A stretch of DNA of 32,966 bases, taken from assembly GCA_900317375.1 (NCBI GenBank), contig ONGJ01000015.1:1-32966 (forward strand), written 5' to 3'. Below, piece by piece: positions 21,677 through 29,714 of the stretch; position 1 is the stretch's first letter, and every line of letters starts with the position of its first letter. The DNA comes from an uncultured Eubacteriales bacterium. Its GTDB lineage: Bacteria > Bacillota > Clostridia > Oscillospirales > Oscillospiraceae. The translations under genes and the position numbers were made by a program. The notes beneath the pieces were generated by a model. That model did no database searches. It saw nothing but the letters and a program-made list of their open reading frames with translations, and was not told where the DNA came from.

Positions 21677-23979
21677 GCGGATCCCTCCCTTCTCGGAATC
21701 AGACCGGCCTTCACGAACGAGTCATAGAGATTCTGCGGGTCCATCGGGATTTCATTCAGGCCGACCCCCGTTGCGCAGAGCACCGCGCTGCGGATTGCCG
21801 GCGCCACCGCACAGACCGGTGTCTCGCCCAGGCCCTTTTCCCCGAAGGCACTGAAAGGTTCGGGGTTCTGAACGAACTCCGCCTTCAGCTCCGGATGGTC
21901 CGCACAGGTCAGAAGCTTGTAGTCCAGCAGATTGTTATTGAGGGGCCGTCCGGTCTTCGGGTCAAAAAGCAGCTTTTCGGACAGGCCGTATCCCAGGCCC
22001 ATGCTCATGCCGCCGTGTACCTGCGCCTCTGCCAGGGCCGGATTGATCAGCACTCCCGCATCGTGACAGTTGACCAGATTCAGTACTTTGATTTTGCACA
22101 GAGCGATATCCACCTCGACCTCGGCGATCGTACAGCCCAGCGTATAGGGGGAGGTATTGATGAGACTGGTGCTCTCGGCGGAGAGGTGGTCGCTGTCGGT
22201 CCGATTGTACAGGACATCTTTGGCAAGCGCGCCGAGATCCATCATCTCAAAACCGTCGGAGATACGCACAATCTTTCCGTTTCGGACATCCAGATTGGAA
22301 GCCGGGATCCGGATCAGTTTTTCGGCGCGATCGAGGATCAGCGCCTTCAGCTGCAGACCTGTACGGCGGATAGAGAAGCCGGCCGCATGGGTCTGACGGG
22401 AGGCGTATGCCCCCGTGCCGAAGGGGCTGACATCGGTATCTTGAAAGGACAGGATGTGTACCCTGTCAAACGGTACGCCGACAGTGTCGGCAGCCATCTG
22501 ACAAAAGACCGTATCCGCGCCCTGCCCGATCTCCGTTTCGCCCAGCTGCAGCTGAAGAGAGCCATCCTGATTCAGCGTCATGCGGCAGGAGGAGGTCTCG
22601 AGCACGACCGGCGCAACGCCCGTGTCAAACCAGAAAACCGCCGCGCCGATGCCGCGCCGGAGATTGCCGGTCTGATTCCGGTATTCCCGGCGCTTCTGCA
22701 CATAGTCGGTTATCTCCATCGCCCGATCCAGGCACTGCTTGAAGGAATCGTCATTCAGTGCCTTCCGGGAAACCGGATCCCAGTAGCCGACCGGCATCAG
22801 GCTGCGGCGCCGGACTTCCAGCGGCTCCATCCCCAGTGCAGCGGCAATATCATCCATATGGCATTCCATCGCCCAGGTGATCTGCGGGATTCCGTAGCCC
22901 CGCATGGCGCCCGCCACCGTCTTGTTCGTGAAGACGGTCCAGGCATCTATCTCCATGTCCGCACAGGGATAAAGCTGGCGAAAGGCCGGGATGGCCGCTC
23001 CGGCGACGGCGTGGCCGTGTGAGGCATAAGCCCCCTGGTCTGACCATAGCTCCAGCTTCCGGGCGGCGAAGCTTCCGTCCGGGCGCATCCACGAGACCAG
23101 ATGCATGCGAAAAGCGTGCCGCACCCGGTTGCAGTAAAAGGTCTCTTCTCTGGGCACATCCAGCCTTACCGCGTGTCCGCCGCACTGCAGGCAGAGCCAG
23201 GCGCACAGCGGTTCGTACAGGATATCCTGCTTGTTCCCGAAGCCACCGCCGACATAGGGCTTGATCACCCGGATCTGCCCGCAGTCCAGGCCCAGCGCCT
23301 GCGCTACGACCCTTCGCACCACGTGAGGAACCTGCGTGGAGGTCACCAGACGAATCCGCTGTTCCCTCATCTCGGCAAAGCAGATAAAGTTCTCAATGTG
23401 GCAGTGCTGCATGGTCTGGGTTTCATACCAGCCCTCCACCTTGACAAGCCCGGGCTCGGCGGCCGCCGTTGCATAATCCCCGTCCCGGATCTCCGTATGC
23501 TCCAGGACATTGCCTGGATATCTGCTGTGCAGCTGCGGTGCGCCATCCTTCATGGCCTCCTGCACATCCATCACGAAGGGGTATTCCTCGTACCGGACTT
23601 TGATCAGGTCCAGAGCCCGGGCCGCCGCCAGCGCGTTCTCGGCCACCACCGCCCCGATGTCATCCCCGTAAAAGCGGACCATATCCGTCAGGATCAGCCT
23701 GTCCTCAATATCCCGGAATTTGGTATCCGCTACCCAGGGGTGCCCGGGTGTCGCATAATAATGCTTTTCCTTCAGGTCGAAGCAGGTCAGAATTTTGACC
23801 ACACCCTCGACCTTCTCGGCTTCCGAGGTGTCGATGGAGAGGACCTTTCCGTGCGCAACGGCCGCATGCAGGACACGGGCGACGTAAGCCCCGCTGTCAC
23901 ACAGATCATCGGTGTATTGCGCCTTCCCGGTCACTTTGTCATAGGCGTCGACCCGCTTTTCGCTTTTTCCGACAGCCAT
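21664..23979 (-). CDS. xdhA: Molybdopterin-binding large subunit of a xanthine dehydrogenase-type enzyme
   Basis: The 771-residue catalytic subunit that hydroxylates its substrate at a molybdenum-pterin centre. Features in order: N-terminal aldehyde oxidase/xanthine dehydrogenase a/b hammerhead (VTGKAQYTDDL, VLHAAVAHGKV), STQVPHVVRR, the cofactor motif VGGGFGNKQD (244-250), AMRGYGIPQ, and the C-terminal GEKGLGETP with catalytic glutamate E719. The open frame runs to 24105 but crosses the promoter; the ATG at 23979 has GGAGG 12 bases upstream and fits the family start. No molybdenum cofactor or maturation gene is present in the window. The true substrate (xanthine, hypoxanthine, nicotinate or other) is not settled by sequence. 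Confidence 0.95.
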   Translation of the reverse strand: MAVGKSEKRVDAYDKVTGKAQYTDDLCDSGAYVARVLHAAVAHGKVLSIDTSEAEKVEGVVKILTCFDLKEKHYYATPGHPWVADTKFRDIEDRLILTDMVRFYGDDIGAVVAENALAAARALDLIKVRYEEYPFVMDVQEAMKDGAPQLHSRYPGNVLEHTEIRDGDYATAAAEPGLVKVEGWYETQTMQHCHIENFICFAEMREQRIRLVTSTQVPHVVRRVVAQALGLDCGQIRVIKPYVGGGFGNKQDILYEPLCAWLCLQCGGHAVRLDVPREETFYCNRVRHAFRMHLVSWMRPDGSFAARKLELWSDQGAYASHGHAVAGAAIPAFRQLYPCADMEIDAWTVFTNKTVAGAMRGYGIPQITWAMECHMDDIAAALGMEPLEVRRRSLMPVGYWDPVSRKALNDDSFKQCLDRAMEITDYVQKRREYRNQTGNLRRGIGAAVFWFDTGVAPVVLETSSCRMTLNQDGSLQLQLGETEIGQGADTVFCQMAADTVGVPFDRVHILSFQDTDVSPFGTGAYASRQTHAAGFSIRRTGLQLKALILDRAEKLIRIPASNLDVRNGKIVRISDGFEMMDLGALAKDVLYNRTDSDHLSAESTSLINTSPYTLGCTIAEVEVDIALCKIKVLNLVNCHDAGVLINPALAEAQVHGGMSMGLGYGLSEKLLFDPKTGRPLNNNLLDYKLLTCADHPELKAEFVQNPEPFSAFGEKGLGETPVCAVAPAIRSAVLCATGVGLNEIPMDPQNLYDSFVKAGLIPRREGSACTI

Positions 23980-24025
23980 ATCCGTCTTTCGCCTCCTTCT
24001 CGTGTATGGTGTTTCTGTATGAATA

Positions 24026-24060
24026 TTCACATTATACAGGAAATCGACATGTGAAATCAA
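24026..24060 (-). promoter_or_regulatory. xdhABC promoter overlapped by an inverted repeat
   Basis: On the minus strand, TTGATT (24055-24060) and a perfect TATAAT (24031-24036) are separated by 18 bases. A 7-bp inverted repeat TTCACAT (24026-24032) / ATGTGAA (24049-24055) overlaps both promoter boxes, spaced 16 bases apart. A regulator bound there would block RNA polymerase. The regulator is unknown. The response-regulator promoter is divergent and only 26 bases away. Confidence 0.6.
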
Positions 24061-24085
24061 GTATGTTCTGATGCGGCAGTCACTC

Positions 24086-24114
24086 TTTACAGATCCGGAA
24101 AGCATCTGTATAAT
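24086..24114 (+). promoter_or_regulatory. Promoter of the sensory three-gene operon
   Basis: TTTACA (24086-24091) and a perfect TATAAT (24109-24114) are spaced by 17 bases, with the response-regulator ATG 28 bases after the -10 box and a GGAGGG ribosome site between. It is a strong sigma-A-type match and would give a constitutive level of the sensor genes. Confidence 0.8.
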
Positions 24115-24141
24115 CAGACGCAGGACAGAGGAGGGATCAAG

Positions 24142-25404
24142 ATGGCCGAAGAATTATATACCGTTGTCGTCGCCGATGACGAGCCGGGACTGCTGGAAGC
24201 GGTCTGCAGCATGATCCGCTGGGAGGAGATCGGCTTTCGCCTCGTCGGCAGTGCTGGCAACGGACTGGATGCCCTGCAGCTGGTAGAGCAGCTGCAGCCG
24301 GACCTGCTGCTGACAGACATTCAGATGCCTTTTATCTCAGGGACGGAGCTGGCAAAGAGCGCCCGCGAGATACAGCCGCTGATTTCCATCGCCTTTCTTT
24401 CCGGTTATGATGATTTTGAATACGCCCAGCGTGCCATCGAAAACCGTGTCATCTCTTATCTGCTCAAGCCGATCAGCATGGCCGAGCTGACCAATGCCCT
24501 GAAGGATATCCACGTCAAAATGGAGCAGCGCTTTCTGGAGCTCCGCCCGTCGGATGTGCGCGTCAGCAGGCATCTGGCAGCAGCCTCCCTCCTGCTGGAT
24601 CCCTGTGCGGAAGCCAGCACCGGGACGGCGGAAAAAGAACTTCATGAAAGCGGCATGATCTTTACCCCTCCGTATGCCGTTTCGGTTTTCTCCACAGCGG
24701 TCCGCCATGCGGATCAGCGATCCGCGCACATGCTCGACCGCATCCTTCGAAAATACTTCAGCTGCTGCAGCTTTGCCTCCGGGGGCAGAATACTGAGTCT
24801 GGTCATCTCGGAAGACGGCTTTCAGCATCTCGGGGCGGCGCTGGACGAGCTGTATTACGCCTGTCGGCGCATGCTGGACGAGAATACCGTTCTTGGTATC
24901 AGCCGGGTCTATTCCGGTCTCAGCAGCTGCCGGGAAGCCTGTCGGGAAGCCGATGAAGCGCGCCAGCGGGCAGACGAGCCGGGAATCTTTCGCTACGAGG
25001 ACCCGGCCGCAGATTCCGGCGCCGGATCTGCCGGCGGTGAGGCAGTTCCGGCACGCGACGGCGTCCGTTCTCTCTGCCAGCAGGCCATGCGCATCATCGC
25101 ATCGGAATATCAGGATGAGAGTCTGAGCCTGAGTTCTGTCAGCGACCGGCTTCACGTGAACCCGAATTATCTGAGCGCCAATATGAAAAAATATGCCGGC
25201 GATACCTTCATAAACCTTCTGATCCGCGAACGCATGGAACACGCCCTTCAGATTCTTCAGCAGTCCGGCAGCGTCCGCATTGCGGAGGTCGCCTCCGCCT
25301 GCGGCTACAGCGACCAGCACTACTTCAGCTACTGCTTTAAAAAATACCACGGCATCAGTCCGGCAAGGCTCCGCCGCAGTGCGGAAGCGGAGGAGACCGT
25401 ATGA
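24142..25404 (+). CDS. YesN-like response regulator with AraC-type DNA-binding domain
   Basis: A 420-residue cytoplasmic transcription regulator. The N-terminal receiver domain has the acidic pocket ADDE (11-14), phospho-acceptor D59 in LLLTDIQMP, and the conserved lysine in SYLLKPIS. A middle region of about 180 residues of less conserved sequence follows. The C-terminal ~100 residues are two AraC-type helix-turn-helix units (LSLSSVSDRLHVNPNYLSA, and IAEVASACGYSDQHYFSYCF followed by KKYHGISPARLR). The stop overlaps the kinase start by 4 bases. By context it is likely to activate the sugar transport genes at 28.3-32.9 kb, as YesN-type regulators do in xylose and other sugar systems of Clostridia. 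The target sites are not proven. Confidence 0.93.
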   Translation: MAEELYTVVVADDEPGLLEAVCSMIRWEEIGFRLVGSAGNGLDALQLVEQLQPDLLLTDIQMPFISGTELAKSAREIQPLISIAFLSGYDDFEYAQRAIENRVISYLLKPISMAELTNALKDIHVKMEQRFLELRPSDVRVSRHLAAASLLLDPCAEASTGTAEKELHESGMIFTPPYAVSVFSTAVRHADQRSAHMLDRILRKYFSCCSFASGGRILSLVISEDGFQHLGAALDELYYACRRMLDENTVLGISRVYSGLSSCREACREADEARQRADEPGIFRYEDPAADSGAGSAGGEAVPARDGVRSLCQQAMRIIASEYQDESLSLSSVSDRLHVNPNYLSANMKKYAGDTFINLLIRERMEHALQILQQSGSVRIAEVASACGYSDQHYFSYCFKKYHGISPARLRRSAEAEETV

Positions 25405-27119
25405 AAAAGAACGGGATTCGCATGAGCACGCTGCTGATCTGTTCGATCCTCGGCATCGCGCTGCTCGTCCTGGCTGCCGCGGTCCTGCTCTTTTCGCGCA
25501 GCTATCAGCAGCAGCTGATCCAGACCGCCCGGACAAACAGTCTGCGTACCGTAAGCCAGGTCAGCGCAACGGTGGATCATTATCTTGCCGAGGTCAAAAC
25601 CGTCATGCGTACGCTGGGCAATGAAATGACCGATTCGGAGGAAGAACGGGAAGAGTTTTTTGAGGTCTTTCTCCGCACACGGCCGGAGGTTGTGGCGGTT
25701 TCCACCTATGGCCCTGACGGCAGGCTCTCGCACTGCTATTCTGAGCTGGGTCCCCCGACGGGTATGGAAGCGGACGGTGTAAACCTCTCTCTGGATCTTA
25801 AGCGTCTGCACAGCGAGCCGTTGGGCTATGTCTCCGCGCCGCATGTCGTCACTTTTTTTGAAAAAGACTACCCCTGGGTCATCACGGTGGTCTCGCGGAT
25901 GAAGGAAGGCCGGGGAGATCAGTGGGTCGCGCTGGATATCAGCTGCAGCGATATCGCCTCCTACATCAGCGAGAGCGGCATCGGCCACCGCGGCTACTGC
26001 TACCTGACGGACATCAACGGGGACATCGTCTATCACCCGCAGCAGCAGCTGATCTATTCCGACCTGAAGGAAGAGGACACGGCGCTGATCGCATCGCTGG
26101 AGGACGGCAGCTATGTGGAGGGCAGCGTGATCTACGCCGTCAAAACGCTGAGCAACGGACAGTGGCGGCTGGTGGGCGTCAGCCATCTGCAGGAATTTTT
26201 GGCGGAAAGCCTGCGGCAGCTGGGAAGGATCCTGCTGATTCTTGCGGGTCTGGTGCTTCTGGCAACGCTGATCGTCAGCGCCCTGCTGAGCGCCTCGATC
26301 TCCCGGCCGCTGCGTGAGCTGGAAGCTTCCATGGAGCAGTTCGAGGAGGATGCCGACCGCTTTCACTATGATCCTCCCCGGCAGGGAATCCGCGAAATCC
26401 GCCGTCTTTCGGCTTCCTTCCGCGAACTGGTCGTCAAGCTCCAGCAGCTGATGAAAACCGTCCGTGAAGAGGAAATCAACCTCCGGAAAACCGAACTACG
26501 CGCCTTGCAGGCACAGATCAACCCGCACTTTCTCTATAACACGCTGGATTCCATCTCGTGGATGTGCGAGCAGGGCAAGAACGCGGAGGCCGTCGAGATG
26601 GTCAACGCCCTGGCGCGTCTCTTCCGCATCAGCATCAGCCGCGGTCACGAGCTGATCCCCATCCGAAGCGAGCTGATGCACGCCGAAAGCTATCTGGAGA
26701 TTCAGGCTTACCGCTATAAGAATCAGTTCACCTGGTCCATCGATGCCGACGAGCGCTGCCTGGACTATCTCTGTCACAAGATCACGCTGCAGCCGATCAT
26801 TGAAAACGCCATCTATCACGGCATCAACGGGCTGGTTGATGACGGTGAGATCCTTGTCTCGGTGAAGGAGGACGGCGAGGACATACTCTTCACCGTCCGC
26901 GACAACGGCTCGGGCATGACGGAGGAGCAGATCGCCGCCATCATGCAGAAGGAGCAGAGCGATCACGCCGGAATCGGCATCAAAAATGTCAACGACCGGC
27001 TGACCATCTACTTTGGGCCCGCATACGGCATCCGCATCGAAAGCGAACCGGATCAGGGGACCAGCGTTTTTATCCGCATGCCGAAGGTAAAGGAGGAGGC
27101 AGACTATGAAAAACGCTAA
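25401..27119 (+). CDS. YesM/LytS-like sensor histidine kinase
   Basis: A 572-residue membrane kinase. TM1 spans about residues 10-31. A ~240-residue extracellular sensor region of probable double-Cache fold (ending at WRLVGVSHLQEF) is followed by TM2 (about 275-300), a HAMP linker (SRPLRELEASMEQFEEDADR) and a coiled stretch. The His-kinase box is QAQINPHFLYNTLDSI with phospho-accepting H376. The ATPase domain has LQPIIENAIYHGI (N box), VRDNGSGM and GIGIKNVNDRL. The ATG overlaps the response-regulator stop by 4 bases and has GGAGGAG upstream. Overlap with the downstream lipoprotein gene suggests that ligand is sensed through that lipoprotein. Confidence 0.94.
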   Translation: MKKNGIRMSTLLICSILGIALLVLAAAVLLFSRSYQQQLIQTARTNSLRTVSQVSATVDHYLAEVKTVMRTLGNEMTDSEEEREEFFEVFLRTRPEVVAVSTYGPDGRLSHCYSELGPPTGMEADGVNLSLDLKRLHSEPLGYVSAPHVVTFFEKDYPWVITVVSRMKEGRGDQWVALDISCSDIASYISESGIGHRGYCYLTDINGDIVYHPQQQLIYSDLKEEDTALIASLEDGSYVEGSVIYAVKTLSNGQWRLVGVSHLQEFLAESLRQLGRILLILAGLVLLATLIVSALLSASISRPLRELEASMEQFEEDADRFHYDPPRQGIREIRRLSASFRELVVKLQQLMKTVREEEINLRKTELRALQAQINPHFLYNTLDSISWMCEQGKNAEAVEMVNALARLFRISISRGHELIPIRSELMHAESYLEIQAYRYKNQFTWSIDADERCLDYLCHKITLQPIIENAIYHGINGLVDDGEILVSVKEDGEDILFTVRDNGSGMTEEQIAAIMQKEQSDHAGIGIKNVNDRLTIYFGPAYGIRIESEPDQGTSVFIRMPKVKEEADYEKR

Positions 27120-28077
27120 GCTTCGCATCTCTGCAATGCTCCTGCTCCTTGCGGCACTTCTTCTCAGTGCCTGCGGGCATACCGAAGGCCGCGCGGCACA
27201 GTACAAAATCTATCTGATCACGAAATCGACCTCCACAGAATTCTGGCGCTCGGTGTTTGCGGGGGCCAACGCGGCCAGGGCAGAATACAACGTGAATCTT
27301 GTCATCCGCGGCCCGGACACGGAGGAAAACTACGCCGGGCAGAACATGTATATTCAGGAGGCTGTCCGCAATCACGCCGATGCGATCGTCTTTTCCGCCA
27401 TCAGCTATACGGAAAACGCTGCCGCCATCGACGAGGCAGCGGAAGCCGGCATCAAAATCGTCGTGATCGACAGCGATGTCAATTCTTCCCGGGTCAGCGC
27501 CCGTATCGGCACCGACAACATGCAGGCCGGAAGAATCACCGCAGCAGCAGCCCTCGACACGGACGAGCAGCATTTGTCTGTCGGCATTGTGAACTTCGCC
27601 CAGTTCAGCCGGAACGGAGAAGAGCGCGAAATAGGCCTACGTGAGCAGCTGGAGAAAGACCCCCGCGTCGAAGAAATTTGTACGGTCAATTCTCTGACCG
27701 ATCACGACGCGGCACGTGAAAGTGCGACGGAACTGCTTCGGGAGCATCCGGAGATCAACATCCTGATCGGCCTGAACGAGCCGCTGGGCGTCGGCGTCGC
27801 CGAAGCCTCGGAAGAGCTGAAGCTGAAGGACCGGGTCCGTGTCATCTCCTTCGACTCAAACATCCGCTGCATCGAGCTGCTGCGGCACGGCGACGTCTCT
27901 GCCCTGATCGTGCAGAACCCCTATGCTATGGGCTATCTCGGGGTAGAAACCGCATGGAAGATCCTGGAGGGACAGAGCTTTCGCCCCGATCAGCTGATCG
28001 ACACGGCCACCTCAATCATCACACAGGAAAACATGTTTTCCGTAGAAGGGCAGAAGGCGCTTTTCTCCTTCGGATAA
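27106..28077 (+). CDS. Sugar-binding lipoprotein of the sensory unit
   Basis: A 323-residue periplasmic-binding-protein type I domain of the ribose/xylose/galactose class. Signal peptide and lipobox LLSAC give lipidated C23. The mature protein begins with the usual first strand YKIYLITKSTSTEFWRSVFAG, then the second and third strands, IVVIDSDVNSSRVSARIGTDN, and the C-lobe INILIGLNEPLGVGVAEASEE and VRVISFDSN. This is normal, unpermuted topology. It overlaps the kinase by 14 bases with AAGGAGGAGG as ribosome site. No ATPase or permease is directly fused to this unit, so a role as ligand-binding co-sensor for the kinase is more likely than transport. XylFII-LytS of Clostridium beijerinckii is a precedent. 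The ligand is probably a pentose or hexose; not determined. Confidence 0.88.
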   Translation: MKNAKLRISAMLLLLAALLLSACGHTEGRAAQYKIYLITKSTSTEFWRSVFAGANAARAEYNVNLVIRGPDTEENYAGQNMYIQEAVRNHADAIVFSAISYTENAAAIDEAAEAGIKIVVIDSDVNSSRVSARIGTDNMQAGRITAAAALDTDEQHLSVGIVNFAQFSRNGEEREIGLREQLEKDPRVEEICTVNSLTDHDAARESATELLREHPEINILIGLNEPLGVGVAEASEELKLKDRVRVISFDSNIRCIELLRHGDVSALIVQNPYAMGYLGVETAWKILEGQSFRPDQLIDTATSIITQENMFSVEGQKALFSFG

Positions 28078-28103
28078 GGCCTCTCGGGGAGAGCAAATTT
28101 GTC

Positions 28104-28120
28104 TTGTGCGCATTGCACAA
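28104..28120. promoter_or_regulatory. Candidate operator upstream of the permuted mglB gene
   Basis: TTGTGC (28104-28109) and GCACAA (28115-28120) form a 6-bp inverted repeat with a 5-base spacer, about 75 bases before the -35 box of the transport promoter. Distance and position fit an activator site, for instance for the neighbouring AraC-type response regulator. A TTGACA box at 28137-28142 has no matching -10 and is not called. Confidence 0.35.
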
Positions 28121-28193
28121 AATTGTCCGTACATTTTTGACATCCTCCATGATGGAACTGAGAAATTTCAACTTTTTTCGCAAAGATAATCCA

Positions 28194-28222
28194 TTGTTTT
28201 TTTCTTGTTCCGTTGCTAAAAT
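28194..28222 (+). promoter_or_regulatory. Promoter of the sugar transport operon
   Basis: TTGTTT (28194-28199) and TAAAAT (28217-28222) are spaced by 17 bases, and TG one base before the -10 box makes it an extended -10 promoter. The -35 box is weak, which suits an activated promoter. The leader then holds a small hairpin GGGGA/TCCCC (28236-28248) and a GGAGG site 8 bases before the ATG at 28278. Confidence 0.6.
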
Positions 28223-28277
28223 GTTATCGTATGAAGGGGATAATCCCCCGAAAATAATCTGTATGGAGGAATGAAAC

Positions 28278-29540
28278 ATGAAGAAAGCTCTCGCAATTCT
28301 CCTCGTTCTGGTCATGGTTATGGCCTTCAGCGGCACAGCTTTTGCCGCCGGCGTCCCCAACGACCAGAAGCCCGTGATCTGGTTTAACCGCCAGCCGTCC
28401 AACAGCACGACCGGCGAACTGGACATGGATGCGCTGACCTGGAATGACAAGACCTACTATGTCGGCTTTGACGCCAAGCAGGGTGCCGAGCTGCAGGGCC
28501 AGATGGTCGTCGACTATCTGCAGGCCCACGGCGAAGGCCTCGACCGCAACGGCGACGGCGTCATCGGCTATGTCCTCTGCATCGGCGACGTCGGCCACAA
28601 CGACTCCATTGCCCGTACCCGCGGCGCCCGCATGGCCCTCGGTACCGCTGTTCCCGACCCCCAGCAGAAGCTGACCGAGATCAAGACGATTGACGATGTT
28701 GACTCCTCCCCCATCGGCACCAACACCGACGGCAAGGCGACCGACGTTCAGGACGGTTCCATCACCATCGACGGCAAGGACTATATCGTCCGTGAGCTCG
28801 CCTCTCAGGAGATGAAGAACCAGGCCGGCGCCACCTGGGATGCCCCCACTGCCGGCAACGCCATCAACGCCTGGAGCGCTGCCTTCGGCGATCAGATCGA
28901 CGTGGTTGTCTCCAACAACGACGGCATGGGCATGGCCGTGTTCAATGCCTGGTCCAAAGAGCAGGGTGTTCCCACCTTCGGTTATGACGCCAACAGCGAC
29001 GCCGTTGCCGCCATCGAAGACGGCTACTGCGGCACCATCTCCCAGAACGCCGACGTGCAGGCCTACCTGACCCTCCGCACCCTGCGCAACGCACTGGACG
29101 ACGTCGACATCATGACCGGTATCAGCATCCCCGATGCAGCAGGCAACGTCCTGTCCGAGGATCTGTTCTACTATGACGAAGAGACCCGCTGCTTCTACGC
29201 CCTCAACGGCGCTGTCACGGAAGCGAACTACAAAGACTTCCTGGATGCCACCGCCCCCAACAAGGCCTTCAGCAGCCAGCTGGACGAGAAGGACTTCCCG
29301 GTCCGCAACGTGTGGCTCAACCTCTACAATGCTGCCGACAACTTCCTGAATGCCACCTATCTGCCCCAGCTGCAGAACTATGACAAGACCCTCAATCTGA
29401 ATGTTGAGTATGTCAAGGGCGACGGCCAGACCGAGGCCAACATCATCGACCGTCTGGGCAACCCGGATGCCTACGAAGGCTTCTGCATCAACATGGTCAA
29501 GACCGACGACGGCGCTTCCTACATGATGAAGCTCAGCTGA
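28278..29540 (+). CDS. Circularly permuted glucose/galactose-binding protein (MglB-like)
   Basis: A 420-residue exported sugar-binding protein for the ABC transporter encoded next. Residues 1-23 are a signal peptide (cleavage near AFA-AG) without a lipobox cysteine. The mature protein starts at the fourth strand of the usual fold: KPVIWFNRQPS (N37 = the MglB N91 position). Then come YYVGFDAKQGAELQGQ, a calcium-loop-like DRNGDG (89-94), GHNDSIAR (H107, D109, R113), ATWDAP (W187), VVVSNNDGMG (N214) and TFGYDANSD (D237). The normal first strands appear only at the C-terminus: residues 342-356 (VWLNLYNAADNFL, D354, F356) and CINMVKTDDGASY at 403-415, joined by a linker at about 324-341. Joining the end back to the start restores the MglB order. 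C-ending codon choice suggests high expression. Confidence 0.9.
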   Translation: MKKALAILLVLVMVMAFSGTAFAAGVPNDQKPVIWFNRQPSNSTTGELDMDALTWNDKTYYVGFDAKQGAELQGQMVVDYLQAHGEGLDRNGDGVIGYVLCIGDVGHNDSIARTRGARMALGTAVPDPQQKLTEIKTIDDVDSSPIGTNTDGKATDVQDGSITIDGKDYIVRELASQEMKNQAGATWDAPTAGNAINAWSAAFGDQIDVVVSNNDGMGMAVFNAWSKEQGVPTFGYDANSDAVAAIEDGYCGTISQNADVQAYLTLRTLRNALDDVDIMTGISIPDAAGNVLSEDLFYYDEETRCFYALNGAVTEANYKDFLDATAPNKAFSSQLDEKDFPVRNVWLNLYNAADNFLNATYLPQLQNYDKTLNLNVEYVKGDGQTEANIIDRLGNPDAYEGFCINMVKTDDGASYMMKLS

Positions 29541-29592
29541 TCGCAGCGGTCAGGATCACTGAACACCGAAAGCCCCGATCACAAATCGGCGG

Positions 29593-29626
29593 ACGGGGAT
29601 GTGGCATAACCCACATCCCCGTTTTT
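29593..29626 (+). terminator. Strong terminator between the binding-protein and ATPase genes
   Basis: ACGGGGATGTGG (29593-29604) pairs perfectly with CCACATCCCCGT (29611-29622) around the loop CATAAC, followed by T29622-T29626. It lies 53 bases after the binding-protein stop. It probably ends most transcripts after the binding-protein gene, leaving a minority to read into the ATPase and permease genes; no convincing second promoter is seen downstream. Confidence 0.88.
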
Positions 29627-29714
29627 ACACTTTGAAGACGATCCCTGTACCCCCGTCCGCAGTGCCGGCCGGGAGGTGCAGAAGCAAATGCATTTAAAGG
29701 CAGGAATGAAACAA

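Noticed and set aside
28137..28166. Promoter with perfect TTGACA at 28137-28142
   Set aside because: No acceptable -10 box at 16-19 bases; the extended -10 promoter at 28194-28222 is a better fit and is nearer the gene.
28278..29540. Explanation of the binding protein as a truncated or misassembled mglB
   Set aside because: The missing N-lobe sequence is present in frame at the C-terminus, with binding residues intact, a proper signal peptide, promoter, ribosome site and terminator. A permutation explains it better than deletion or assembly error.
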